A stretch of 64,000 nt of DNA from Reichenbachiella faecimaris (GCF_900176375.1 NZ_FWYF01000003.1:372001-436000); one strand, 5' to 3'. Positions 44,449-52,844 are shown, counted from the first letter of the stretch. Numbers and translations are program-made. The notes: a model not told the origin generated them from the sequence alone.

Positions 44449-44477
44449 TCATCCAATAAATTAATTAGAACGAGCCA

Positions 44478-44509
44478 CAAAGATATGGGCTATATTTTTT
44501 CTTGTGCAA
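44478..44509 (-). promoter_or_regulatory. Promoter of the metB-hom riboswitch transcript
   Basis: On the minus strand TATCTTTG (44485-44478) matches the Bacteroidota -7 consensus TAnnTTTG, and TTG (44509-44507) sits 21 bases upstream as the -33 element. Transcription would begin a short distance before the aptamer P1 strand. It lies between the stop of the VOC-like gene and the riboswitch. Confidence 0.7.
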
Positions 44510-44537
44510 GAAATTTCTCGAATTATTTTTTTTAAGG

Positions 44538-45365
44538 CTAGCGTAGCCACTGTACTTTATTCGCATTATTGTCCATCTCAAAAGTGCCTGCTTTGCCTGC
44601 CCCACTTTTGAATTTTATTTCGTCAAAACTTGCCAATTCTCTACCCAGAGGCATAAATTCAGTAGTCTCCAGAGACTCATAGGGCAGATGGATGATTTCA
44701 AAAATCACATGGCCTTTGTGTAGTAAATTTTGGTAATGAATTTTTGATTCGTCCACAATTTGTATTTCTGTAAAATCGATATTTTCTTCATACCATTTCA
44801 TGGTATTGATATAATCTGAAGAAGTGATCGAGAAAAACATGGCTTTGGTTATGGTACTATCAACTGGGTTGGGCTCATCAAATATTTGCACTTGATTTCC
44901 GTCAGGATCTGTCGTCAGAAAATAACGCATTTCAAGATTTTTGTCTTCAGTAATATCTTCTAAAATCTTTTGATTGGAGGCTATCAGATTTGCCTTTACT
45001 TCCTCAAATTTGTTACTGGAAAACCCAATTTTTGTAATGCCATTGATGTACTTTTTTCCTTTTGGGAATTGAATCTGACTTTTTAGCATAATGTTTTTTC
45101 CTTGCTTGATATACAGACTAAACTCTCCCGTTTTCATCTTTACATGTTGGTGTGGTTTGTATTCTTTGATTGCTATATCCAAATACTTCCGATACCAGGT
45201 GGCTGAAAGTTTTACGTCTTTGGCAACAATGGTGGTTCCACTCAACATAAAATCACTGGCATCTGTTTGTGCAAAGAGTTCGTATGAAGTAGTACTGGCA
45301 AAGATGGCCAGTGTAAAGAAGAGGTTTTTTTTTAAATCTTGAATCATAGCTTTTTGAAACATCAT
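44538..45365 (-). CDS. Exported VOC-superfamily protein (two glyoxalase-like domains)
   Basis: A 276-residue protein with an export signal (KNLFFTLAIFASTTSYELFA-Q), unusual for the vicinal-oxygen-chelate fold. Two VOC-like modules appear: residues about 38-165 (TIVAKDVKLSATWYRKYLDI ... LTTDPDGNQVQIFDEP) and about 175-276 (MFFSITSSDYINTMKWYEENI). Metal ligands cannot be confirmed by eye. The start used is the ATG at 45365; an in-frame TTG two codons upstream, and an internal ATG giving MIQDLKK, are alternatives. It precedes the riboswitch promoter on the same strand but is a separate transcript. Confidence 0.78.
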   Translation of the reverse strand: MMFQKAMIQDLKKNLFFTLAIFASTTSYELFAQTDASDFMLSGTTIVAKDVKLSATWYRKYLDIAIKEYKPHQHVKMKTGEFSLYIKQGKNIMLKSQIQFPKGKKYINGITKIGFSSNKFEEVKANLIASNQKILEDITEDKNLEMRYFLTTDPDGNQVQIFDEPNPVDSTITKAMFFSITSSDYINTMKWYEENIDFTEIQIVDESKIHYQNLLHKGHVIFEIIHLPYESLETTEFMPLGRELASFDEIKFKSGAGKAGTFEMDNNANKVQWLR

Positions 45366-45446
45366 GACCAAAGTAAATTAAATCTCTTGATATAGGCTCA
45401 GTCTATCTTGGTTTCAAAAAAAATTATGGGTTCGAATCGACATCCT

Positions 45447-45467
45447 CGATTAATCGTAGTAATTTTG
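45447..45467 (+). promoter_or_regulatory. Putative suf operon promoter with adjacent palindrome
   Basis: TAATTTTG (45460-45467) fits TAnnTTTG and lies about 40 bases before sufB. Immediately upstream is the perfect 10-base palindrome CGATTAATCG (45447-45456), which could be a regulator site. The -33 element is not convincing (TTCG at an over-long spacing). Confidence 0.45.
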
Positions 45468-45505
45468 AGCCTATTTAAAATGAATCTAAATTATTCCATT
45501 TTCGA

Positions 45506-46951
45506 ATGAGTAAAGATGATCAAATATTAGAGGAATTTACCTCAAAAGAATACGAACATGGCTGGTCGGTAGACTTAGAAGCTGATGAAGCACCTAAGGG
45601 GTTGAATGAGGGCACTGTTCGATTTATTTCAAAAAAGAAAAACGAGCCGGAGTGGTTGCTGGAGTGGAGATTGGATGCGTTTGCCAAATGGCAAGCGATG
45701 AAAGAACCTAGTTGGGCAAACGTCAATTACCCGAAAATCGACTATCAGGATATTATCTATTTTTCTGCACCTAAGCAGAAAAAGACGCCTGAGAGTTTGG
45801 ATGATGTAGATCCAGAATTGCTTGAAACTTTCGAAAAACTTGGAATATCACTTACAGAGCAAAAAAGATTAACGGGTGTGGCAGTAGATGCAGTCATTGA
45901 TTCTGTTTCTGTAGCGACCACTTTCAAAGATACTTTAGGTAAGCTTGGGATTATTTTCTGTTCGTTTAGCGAAGCCGTAAAAGAACATCCTGAGTTGGTT
46001 AAAAAATATCTTGGGTCAGTTGTACCAGTGTCAGACAATTACTTTTCAGCGCTGAACTCAGCAGTGTTTTCTGATGGATCTTTTTGTTATATCCCTAAGG
46101 GTGTAAGATGTCCAATGGAATTATCCACGTATTTCCGAATCAACGCGGCCAATACAGGCCAGTTCGAAAGAACTTTGATCGTGGCAGATGAAGGGTCTTA
46201 TGTGAGTTACCTCGAAGGCTGCACGGCACCAATGCGTGATGAAAATCAGTTGCATGCGGCAGTAGTGGAAATCGTAGCACACAAAGATGCGGAAGTAAAA
46301 TATTCAACAGTTCAAAACTGGTATCCAGGGGATAAAAATGGCAAAGGAGGTATTTACAATTTTGTAACCAAGCGTGGTATTTGCGCTGGTGATCATTCTA
46401 AAATCTCATGGACTCAAGTAGAAACAGGTTCTGCTGTTACTTGGAAGTACCCTTCTTGTATTTTGAAAGGTGACTATTCTGTAGGTGAATTCTATTCTGT
46501 AGCCGTAACTAACAACTATCAGCAAGCAGATACAGGAACCAAAATGATTCACTTGGGTAAAAACACCAAGTCTAGAATCGTGTCCAAAGGTATTTCTGCA
46601 GGGCATTCGCAAAACAGCTATAGAGGACAAGTGCAAGTTTCGAAGCGTGCAGCTAATGCAAGAAATCACTCACAATGTGATTCTTTATTAGTAGGCAACA
46701 AATGTGGAGCACATACTTTCCCATACATAGATATTGAGAATTCTTCTGCTCATGTAGAGCATGAGGCCACTACTTCCAAGATTGGTGAAGATCAAATCTT
46801 CTACTGTACCCAGCGCGGTATCGACGAAGAGAATGCAGTAGCATTGATCGTGAATGGCTATGCCAAAGAAGTGCTCAATCAATTGCCAATGGAATTTGCG
46901 GTCGAGGCTCAGAAGCTTCTGGCGCTTACATTAGAAGGATCGGTTGGATAG
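45506..46951 (+). CDS. sufB: SUF scaffold subunit SufB
   Basis: A 481-residue member of the SufBCD scaffold complex that builds Fe-S clusters. Recognisable stretches are the N-terminal [46 protein letters not shown], and the C-terminal [49 protein letters not shown], all conserved in SufB. It starts the suf operon (sufB, an inserted gene, sufC, sufD, sufS, sufE and a DUF59 gene). The single-nucleotide context upstream suits the putative promoter given separately. Confidence 0.97.
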   Translation: MSKDDQILEEFTSKEYEHGWSVDLEADEAPKGLNEGTVRFISKKKNEPEWLLEWRLDAFAKWQAMKEPSWANVNYPKIDYQDIIYFSAPKQKKTPESLDDVDPELLETFEKLGISLTEQKRLTGVAVDAVIDSVSVATTFKDTLGKLGIIFCSFSEAVKEHPELVKKYLGSVVPVSDNYFSALNSAVFSDGSFCYIPKGVRCPMELSTYFRINAANTGQFERTLIVADEGSYVSYLEGCTAPMRDENQLHAAVVEIVAHKDAEVKYSTVQNWYPGDKNGKGGIYNFVTKRGICAGDHSKISWTQVETGSAVTWKYPSCILKGDYSVGEFYSVAVTNNYQQADTGTKMIHLGKNTKSRIVSKGISAGHSQNSYRGQVQVSKRAANARNHSQCDSLLVGNKCGAHTFPYIDIENSSAHVEHEATTSKIGEDQIFYCTQRGIDEENAVALIVNGYAKEVLNQLPMEFAVEAQKLLALTLEGSVG

Positions 46952-46963
46952 ATTCAAGATTCA
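46952..46963 (+). repeat. Left inverted-repeat arm flanking the S23 gene
   Basis: ATTCAAGATTCA directly follows the sufB stop. Its reverse complement TGAATCTTGAAT occurs at 47373-47384 across the end of the S23 gene, making a 12-base inverted repeat around the insert. Confidence 0.6.
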
Positions 46964-46977
46964 TAGTTTAAAGTTCA

Positions 46978-47382
46978 ATGTTGATGAAAATTGAATCTTT
47001 TGAGGATTTAGAAATATGGCAGGCTGCCAGATCAGTATGCAAACTGATTTATTTAAAATCTTCAGAAGATTCGTTCAAAAAGGACTTTGACTTGGTAAGG
47101 CAAATTAGAAGATCTTCAGGTTCATGTATGGACAACATCGCTGAAGGCTTTGAGAGGGGAGGAAATAAGGAACTGATCCAGTTCTTGTTTATTGCGAAGG
47201 GATCAATAGGAGAAACTAGGTCGCAATTATCTAGAGCGCTGGATTTAAAATATATATCTAAGGATGATTTTGATCAACTGAAAGAAGAGTGCTTAATGAT
47301 AAGTAAGAAGATTTCAGGATTTATTAAATATTTAAAAAATTCAGAATTCAAGGGGACAAAATATCACAGTGGTGAATCTTGA
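46978..47382 (+). CDS. Four-helix-bundle protein (23S rRNA intervening-sequence/S23 family)
   Basis: A 134-residue helical protein with the TIGR02436-like pattern: IESFEDLEIWQAARSVCKLIYL, FDLVRQIRRSSGSCMDNIAEGFERGG, and IQFLFIAKGSIGETRSQLSRALD. Family members occur in 23S rRNA intervening sequences of some bacteria and in other mobile-like settings; their function is unknown. It splits the normally contiguous sufB-sufC pair and is bounded by an inverted repeat, so it looks like an inserted cassette. The first ATG is used; a second, six bases later (MKIESFED), is closer to relatives. Confidence 0.88.
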   Translation: MLMKIESFEDLEIWQAARSVCKLIYLKSSEDSFKKDFDLVRQIRRSSGSCMDNIAEGFERGGNKELIQFLFIAKGSIGETRSQLSRALDLKYISKDDFDQLKEECLMISKKISGFIKYLKNSEFKGTKYHSGES

Positions 47383-47384
47383 AT
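47373..47384 (-). repeat. Right inverted-repeat arm flanking the S23 gene
   Basis: TGAATCTTGAAT overlaps the TGA stop of the S23 gene and is the exact reverse complement of the left arm. It is followed by two copies of the AT-rich phrase ATTTTGAACAT-like before sufC. Confidence 0.6.
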
Positions 47385-47412
47385 TTTGAACATTAAATTT
47401 TGAACATAAGAC

Positions 47413-48168
47413 ATGTTAAAAATAAAAAATTTACAGGCACGAGTAGAAGAAAAGGAAATTCTGAAAGGGATTAACCTTGAAGTTAAAGCTGGCGAAGTAC
47501 ATGCCATCATGGGACCGAATGGTTCTGGGAAGAGCACTTTGGCTTCAGTGTTGGCGGGTCGTGATGATTACGAAGTGACAGGCGGAGAGGTAGAATACAT
47601 GGGTCAGGACTTGTTGGATTTGGCGGCTGAAGAAAGAGCTAGAGAAGGCATCTTCTTGGCATTCCAGTATCCTGTAGAAATCCCAGGTGTAACTACCACC
47701 AACTTCATGAAAACTGCACTGAACCAAATCAGAGAGCATAAAGGGCTTGAACCTTTGGATGCAGTGGCTTTCTTGAAGCGAATGAAAGAAAAAATGGCTT
47801 TGGTTGAGATCGATCAGTCCTTATTGAGCCGCTCATTGAATGAAGGATTCTCTGGAGGAGAAAAGAAAAGAAACGAAATCTTTCAAATGGCCATGCTAGA
47901 GCCAAAGTTGGCCTTGTTGGACGAAACGGATTCAGGTTTGGATATTGATGCGTTGAGAATTGTGGCCAATGGAGTGAATGCACTAAAATCTGCTGATAAC
48001 GCAACCGTAGTGGTGACACACTATCAAAGACTTCTGGATTACATTGTTCCAGATTTTGTACATGTATTGTATCAAGGAAGAATTGTGAAATCTGGGACTA
48101 AAGAATTAGCGCTAGAATTAGAGAAAAGGGGATACGACTGGATCATCAAAGAATTAGAAGAAGCTTAA
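47413..48168 (+). CDS. sufC: SUF ATPase SufC
   Basis: A 251-residue ABC-type ATPase of the SufBC2D complex. Walker A is GPNGSGKST (about residues 36-44), the signature FSGGEKKRNEI, and Walker B LALLDETDSGLDIDAL with the characteristic SufC D-E-T-DSGLD. It drives conformational change needed for cluster assembly. Two bases separate it from sufD, suggesting coupled translation. Confidence 0.98.
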   Translation: MLKIKNLQARVEEKEILKGINLEVKAGEVHAIMGPNGSGKSTLASVLAGRDDYEVTGGEVEYMGQDLLDLAAEERAREGIFLAFQYPVEIPGVTTTNFMKTALNQIREHKGLEPLDAVAFLKRMKEKMALVEIDQSLLSRSLNEGFSGGEKKRNEIFQMAMLEPKLALLDETDSGLDIDALRIVANGVNALKSADNATVVVTHYQRLLDYIVPDFVHVLYQGRIVKSGTKELALELEKRGYDWIIKELEEA

Positions 48169-48170
48169 GT

Positions 48171-49481
48171 ATGAGCGATTTGGATAAGAAAATATTTGGT
48201 CAGGAATTGGTAGATCAGGCAGCGCAATTCGTAGCTAATATGAATGGCAGCGCGATTCCACAATTGGGTGAGAATCGTAAAAAGGCGCTTAATTTCCTGA
48301 AAGACCATGGCTTTCCTGGGCCACGTGCAGAAGAATACAAATTCACGAAACTGACAAAGGCAATCAGCAAGAATTTTGATCTGTCGAAATACACTGATAT
48401 CAACGAGTTGCCACAGGAGCTGATCAATGACATCAAGGCCAAGCATGAAGGAGCAAATGTCCTTTTCTTCGTGAATGGGAAATATGATACTGAGAATTCA
48501 ATAGTTGTTTCTCCTACGGAACAATTGAAAATTGAGTCTTTGAAAGACTACGCGGCTGAAAATGACGTCAATGAATTGTTCAAAGACGATTCTGACCCAT
48601 TTGCTGCACAGAATAATGTATATGCCAATGATGGTGTGGTGGCTCAGATTGCCAAAGGAAAAGTAGTCGCAGCTCCAGTGATTTGCTATTACATTTCTGT
48701 GAATGACGGCAATGCCAATCATGGCTTCATTAAAAATATTTATGTGGCCAACGAAAATAGCCAAGCAGACTTTGTGCATTTCCACTTGTCATTTGGCAAC
48801 GAAAGTACTTTTATTAATGAGTCTAAAAACTACATCGTAAAGCAAAATGCACGCGTAAGCCTATACAAGATTCAGGAAGAGTCTCCAAAGGCAGTTTACA
48901 TTGGCAATACCAAAGTTTATCAGGAAAGAGACAGCACATTCTCTTCTTATGTATTTACACTAGATGGTGAAGTAGTTAGAAATAACCTGCACATTGAGGT
49001 GGATGGCGAAGGCTGTGAAAGCAATATGTATGGTTTGTACCTGACTAAAGGAAAATCCCATGTAGACAACCATACCACAGTCGATCACAGAAAACCAAAC
49101 TGTAATAGCAATGAGCTTTACAAGGGTGTGATGGACGATCAATCCCGTGGTGTTTTCAATGGAAAAATATTTGTTCAGCAAGAAGCGCAAAAAACTAACG
49201 CATTTCAGTCAAATGGTAACATCCTTTTGTCAGACGATGCCGTAGTAAATACCAAGCCTCAATTGGAAATTTGGGCAGACGATGTGAAGTGTTCACATGG
49301 ATGTACCACAGGTCAGTTGGACGAAGAGGCGATTTTCTATCTTAGATCTAGAGGAATTGACAAGGACAAAGCCAGATCAATGGTCTTGTTGGCCAATGTG
49401 GCTGAAGTCATTGAAAAGGTGAATCTGGGTTGGTTGAAGATGGAAATTACGGACAAGGTAATTGCAAGATTGAACATTTAA
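48171..49481 (+). CDS. sufD: SUF scaffold subunit SufD
   Basis: A 436-residue partner of SufB, with the SufB/SufD beta-helix in the C-terminal two-thirds: YGLYLTKGKSHVDNHTTVDHRKPNCNSNELYKGVMDDQSRGVFNGKIFVQQEAQKTNAFQSN is the diagnostic stretch (about residues 286-347). KCSHGCTTGQLDEEAIFYLRSRGI follows. It is probably essential to iron entry to the scaffold. The sufS ATG follows five bases after its stop. Confidence 0.97.
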   Translation: MSDLDKKIFGQELVDQAAQFVANMNGSAIPQLGENRKKALNFLKDHGFPGPRAEEYKFTKLTKAISKNFDLSKYTDINELPQELINDIKAKHEGANVLFFVNGKYDTENSIVVSPTEQLKIESLKDYAAENDVNELFKDDSDPFAAQNNVYANDGVVAQIAKGKVVAAPVICYYISVNDGNANHGFIKNIYVANENSQADFVHFHLSFGNESTFINESKNYIVKQNARVSLYKIQEESPKAVYIGNTKVYQERDSTFSSYVFTLDGEVVRNNLHIEVDGEGCESNMYGLYLTKGKSHVDNHTTVDHRKPNCNSNELYKGVMDDQSRGVFNGKIFVQQEAQKTNAFQSNGNILLSDDAVVNTKPQLEIWADDVKCSHGCTTGQLDEEAIFYLRSRGIDKDKARSMVLLANVAEVIEKVNLGWLKMEITDKVIARLNI

Positions 49482-49486
49482 GTGAT

Positions 49487-50716
49487 ATGGTAGACACAGC
49501 TATTGATATAAAAGAAATCAGAAAACAGTTCCCCATTCTTCATCAGCAAGTCAATGGTAAGCCCCTGGTGTATTTCGACAATGCCGCTACGTCTCAAAAA
49601 CCTCAGTGCGTGATAGATGCGCTGACTCACTATTACAATACAGACAATGCTAACATCCACAGAGGCATACACACCTTGGCTGAAAGAGCCACTTCGGCTT
49701 TTGAAGACACGCGTAAAACTGTTGCTAAATTTCTGAATGCCAATGAAACGGAAGAAATCATTTTCACCAAAGGGACTACAGAAGGTATCAATCTTGTAGC
49801 ATCTACTTTTGGCAGAAAATTCATCAATACTGGAGACGAAATTATAGTCTCAGGATTGGAGCACCATTCCAACATCGTGCCTTGGCAAATGCTTTGTGAA
49901 GAAAAAGGGGCAGTGTTGAAGGTGATTCCAGTCAATGAAAAAGGGGAATTGATATTTGACGAATATGTCAAACTATTGTCTGACAAGACCAAACTGGTGT
50001 CTGTCAATTATATCTCCAACGCCCTAGGAACAATCAATCCCGTAAAGGAAATCATTTCAGAAGCGCATAAATTTGGAGCGAAAGTATTGATAGACGCGGC
50101 ACAAGCGGCCCCTCATGTCAAAATGGACGTAAAAGCATTGGATTGTGACTTCTTGGCTTTTTCCGCACACAAGGTATATGGGCCAACAGGCGTTGGTGCT
50201 TTGTATGGCAAACGTGCTTTACTTGAAGCTATGCCGCCATACCAAGGGGGAGGAGAAATGATCAAGGACGTAAGTTTCTCAGGAACCACATATAACGACA
50301 TTCCTTACAAATTTGAAGCTGGTACGCCCAACATTGGAGAAGTTATTGCTTTCAAATCTGCGATTGATTTTGTGGAAAATTTAGGTCAGGAAAATATTGC
50401 TCAGCATGAAGACGAACTGATGGCTTATGCCAATGATTTACTGAAAGATGTAGATGGGTTCACACCAGTAGGAACAGCCGGCAAAAAGGCGAGTGTTATC
50501 TCGTTTTTAATAGATGGCGTTCATCCATTCGACTTAGGTCAATTGTTGGATGCTAGAGGCATTGCAGTACGAACTGGCCATCACTGCGCACAGCCTTTGA
50601 TGGAGTTTTTCAATATTGAAGGAACGGTGAGAGCCTCTTTTTCCGTTTACAATACAAAAGAAGAAATCAAATATTTTGTGGACTCGCTCAAGGCGGTCAT
50701 CAAAATGTTTAAGTAA
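49487..50716 (+). CDS. sufS: Cysteine desulfurase SufS
   Basis: PLP enzyme (409 residues) that takes sulphur from cysteine for the SufBCD scaffold. The lysine-containing SAHKVYGPTGVGALYG (about residues 223-238) and the active-site cysteine in RTGHHCAQPLM (about 362-372) identify a type II (SufS) desulfurase. I start at the ATG five bases after the sufD stop; an upstream in-frame ATG lies inside sufD. SufE, its sulphur acceptor, is the next gene. Confidence 0.97.
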   Translation: MVDTAIDIKEIRKQFPILHQQVNGKPLVYFDNAATSQKPQCVIDALTHYYNTDNANIHRGIHTLAERATSAFEDTRKTVAKFLNANETEEIIFTKGTTEGINLVASTFGRKFINTGDEIIVSGLEHHSNIVPWQMLCEEKGAVLKVIPVNEKGELIFDEYVKLLSDKTKLVSVNYISNALGTINPVKEIISEAHKFGAKVLIDAAQAAPHVKMDVKALDCDFLAFSAHKVYGPTGVGALYGKRALLEAMPPYQGGGEMIKDVSFSGTTYNDIPYKFEAGTPNIGEVIAFKSAIDFVENLGQENIAQHEDELMAYANDLLKDVDGFTPVGTAGKKASVISFLIDGVHPFDLGQLLDARGIAVRTGHHCAQPLMEFFNIEGTVRASFSVYNTKEEIKYFVDSLKAVIKMFK

Positions 50717-50788
50717 AGTTGAATATAGAACCTTACGCAGAGGTCTTGTTAGGCAGGCTGCAAAGTAAATGCCCCTTGGGCACCAAGC

Positions 50789-51217
50789 ATGGCTACAATT
50801 AGTTCCATTCAGGAAGAAATAATAGAAGATTTTGGTATGCTCGATGGTGATATGGAAATGACCATAGGCTACGTGATGGAGTTGGGTGAAAAATTACCTG
50901 AACTACCAGCAGCATATCAAACAGACGAAAATATAGTGAAGGGCTGTCAGTCTAAAGTTTGGCTTCATGCCAAAATGGAAGATGACAAAGTAGTCTACGA
51001 AGCGGATAGCAATACCGCGATCACCAAAGGTTTGGTGAGTTTGTTGGTAAGAATATTGTCTAACCAATCGCCAGATGATATTTTAAATGCAGATTTATTT
51101 TTTCACGAAAGAATAGGAATGAACCGTTTTATAGGCACGCAACGTTCTAATGGTTTCAAGGCCATGATTAAACAAATGCAGATTTATGCCTTGGCAATGA
51201 AAGCAAAAATTAATTAA
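50789..51217 (+). CDS. sufE: Sulphur-acceptor protein SufE
   Basis: A 142-residue SufE. ENIVKGCQSKVWLHAKM contains the conserved sulphur-accepting cysteine (about residue 51) and MNRFIGTQRSNGFKAM is typical of the family C-terminus. It relays persulphide from SufS to SufB. It is followed by a DUF59 gene after a single base. Confidence 0.96.
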   Translation: MATISSIQEEIIEDFGMLDGDMEMTIGYVMELGEKLPELPAAYQTDENIVKGCQSKVWLHAKMEDDKVVYEADSNTAITKGLVSLLVRILSNQSPDDILNADLFFHERIGMNRFIGTQRSNGFKAMIKQMQIYALAMKAKIN

Positions 51218-51218
51218 A

Positions 51219-51533
51219 ATGGCAGAAGAAAAAGATTTGAAGGAAAAAGTACTCGCAGCAATCAAGATGGTCTATGACCCAGAGATTCCTGTGGATGTAT
51301 ATGAATTGGGATTGATCTATGAGATCAACATTTTTCCAGTAAACAACGTCTATGTGTTGATGACATTGACATCACCTGCTTGTCCGTCAGCGGAAGCTAT
51401 TCCAGATGAAATCAAGCAGAAGATTGAGGAAATAGAAGGAGTGGGTAAAGTAGATGTGGAAGTGACCTTCGATCCGCCTTACGAAACAGACATGATGTCA
51501 GAAACTGCGAAATTGGAATTAGGCTTTATGTAA
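51219..51533 (+). CDS. DUF59/SufT-like Fe-S assembly protein
   Basis: A 104-residue protein with the DUF59 (MIP18/PaaD) signature: VYDPEIPVDVYELGLIYEI, MTLTSPACPSAEAIPDEI (conserved Cys), and VEVTFDPPYETDMMSE. SufT-type members assist maturation or transfer of clusters within SUF operons. It is the last gene clearly within the suf unit. Confidence 0.93.
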   Translation: MAEEKDLKEKVLAAIKMVYDPEIPVDVYELGLIYEINIFPVNNVYVLMTLTSPACPSAEAIPDEIKQKIEEIEGVGKVDVEVTFDPPYETDMMSETAKLELGFM

Positions 51534-51631
51534 TTGAATGTCAATAGCATTCAGTCCATAGACGAAAACAATGGACAGTTGACTATCGACTATTAACAAA
51601 TAGAAATTAGAATACTTTAATAAGAACAAAT
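51534..51631. other. AT-rich spacer with short repetitive phrases
   Basis: Between the DUF59 and bacilliredoxin genes lie short repeats of the type GGACAGTTGACTATCGACTATTAAC, a low-complexity motif family. No gene or terminator is seen. Confidence 0.4.
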
Positions 51632-52048
51632 ATGTATCCAGAAGAATTAGTAGCCCCAATGCGAGAAGATTTGACTTCTGTGGGCTTTGAGGAATTGAAA
51701 ACGGCTGAAGCAGTAGAGCAACATTTAACTGATCACAGTGGAACTACACTATTGGTGGTAAACTCTGTGTGTGGATGTGCGGCAGGAGCGGCTCGTCCAG
51801 GTGTGAAAATGGCTGTTGACAAGAGTGAAAAAAAGCCATCTCATTTGGCAACTGTATTTGCAGGAGTAGATGCCGAGGCAGTTCAGAAAGCAAGAGAATT
51901 TACATTGCCTTACCCTCCATCATCTCCCTCTATTGCTTTGTTCAAAGACGGTGAGTTGGCGCACTTTGTAGAAAGACACCACATTGAAGGCCGAAGTGCA
52001 GAAATGATCGCTGATCACTTGGTGCAGGTGTTCGACGAATTTTGTTAA
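51632..52048 (+). CDS. Bacilliredoxin BrxA/BrxB family protein
   Basis: A 138-residue thioredoxin-fold protein with the CGC active site in LLVVNSVCGCAAGAARPG (about residues 44-61), the defining YphP/YqiW motif. Members remove bacillithiol from mixed disulphides. In a SUF neighbourhood it may protect cluster-assembly thiols. Confidence 0.95.
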   Translation: MYPEELVAPMREDLTSVGFEELKTAEAVEQHLTDHSGTTLLVVNSVCGCAAGAARPGVKMAVDKSEKKPSHLATVFAGVDAEAVQKAREFTLPYPPSSPSIALFKDGELAHFVERHHIEGRSAEMIADHLVQVFDEFC

Positions 52049-52061
52049 GAAATTAGAAATT

Positions 52062-52191
52062 AAAGGCTCTCTCAAAAGAGGTTCGTCATTGCGAACAGAG
52101 TGAAGCAATCTTAGGGTTAGATCCGTAATCGAGATTGAGATCACTTCGTTTCACTCGTGATGACGGATTTTTTTCTTTTGAGAGAGCCTTT
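52062..52191. repeat. MITE-like palindromic element with perfect 18-base terminal inverted repeats
   Basis: AAAGGCTCTCTCAAAAGA at 52062-52079 is the exact reverse complement of the segment 52174-52191. Inside lie imperfect arms of the REP-like phrase CGTCATTGCGAACAGAGTGA / TCACTCGTGATGACG. The 130-base unit has no coding sequence and could form a long hairpin. Confidence 0.7.
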
Positions 52192-52208
52192 TCGTTAAAC
52201 CCAATACC

Positions 52209-52766
52209 ATGGCTAAAACCGAATCTACTATGATGCCCTTGGGCACTGTCGCTCCAGCATTTTCCCTTCCTGATACCATATCTGGAAAGAATAAAAGTTT
52301 TGCAGACATCAAAGCTGACAAAGGAACGGTCGTGATGTTTATCTGCAATCACTGTCCTTATGTGATTCATGTACAAGAGAAGGTGGTAGAATTAGCCAAA
52401 GAATACCAGAATCAGGGTGTGGGTTTTGTAGCGATTAGTTCAAATGATGTGAAGAATTATCCAGATGATTCTCCAGAGTTAATGAATGCTCATGCTGAAA
52501 AATACGGATTCTCATTCCCTTATTTATATGACGAATCTCAGGATATTGCCCAAGCTTACCAAGCGGCATGCACGCCAGATTTCTTTGTTTTCAATAGTAA
52601 AGATGAATGTGTTTATCGTGGCCGTATGGATGGAGCAACACCAGGCAATAACGTGCCTGTGACTGGTGACGACTTGAGCATGGTGCTAAGTAGTCTAGTA
52701 GCTGGACTCCCAATAGATAGTGAGCAACATCCAAGCGTTGGCTGTGGTATCAAATGGAAGAATTGA
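52209..52766 (+). CDS. Thioredoxin/peroxiredoxin-like protein
   Basis: A 185-residue AhpC/TSA or redoxin-fold protein, no signal peptide. Start MAKTESTMMPLGTVAPAFSLPD; VVMFICNHCPYVIHV contains a CxxC-like pair (C-N-H-C, about residues 45-48), and IAQAYQAACTPDFFVF holds the cis-Pro region. Likely a cytosolic thiol-disulphide oxidoreductase. It follows a repeat element. Confidence 0.87.
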   Translation: MAKTESTMMPLGTVAPAFSLPDTISGKNKSFADIKADKGTVVMFICNHCPYVIHVQEKVVELAKEYQNQGVGFVAISSNDVKNYPDDSPELMNAHAEKYGFSFPYLYDESQDIAQAYQAACTPDFFVFNSKDECVYRGRMDGATPGNNVPVTGDDLSMVLSSLVAGLPIDSEQHPSVGCGIKWKN

Positions 52767-52787
52767 CAGGTTCAAAATTTTAGATTT

Positions 52788-52836
52788 AAGGTTCAAAGTT
52801 TTTGACATACCTTTGAATTTTCAACATTGAACCTTG
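52788..52836. repeat. AT-rich inverted repeat before panB
   Basis: AAGGTTCAA (52788-52796) and TTGAACCTT (52828-52836) form a 9-base inverted repeat; similar TTGAACCTTGAAT-type phrases recur near nuoB and the S23 gene. Confidence 0.45.
52808..52815 (+). promoter_or_regulatory. Putative -7 box for panB
   Basis: TACCTTTG fits the Bacteroidota TAnnTTTG consensus, 29 bases before the panB ATG. The -33 partner (TTTAAG region) is imperfect. Confidence 0.4.
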
Positions 52837-52844
52837 AATCCGAT

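Larger units (their letters stand above)
44210..44537. other. Intergenic region holding the SAM-I leader
   Basis: About 330 bases between metB and the VOC-like gene. It is accounted for by the promoter (44478-44509), aptamer (44341-44448) and terminator (44269-44304). The remaining 59 bases up to the metB start codon hold no clear feature. Confidence 0.85.

Noticed and set aside
49430-49486. Upstream start for sufS inside sufD
   Set aside because: The ATG at 49487 follows the sufD stop and gives the family-typical N-terminus; the earlier ATG overlaps sufD by about 50 bases.
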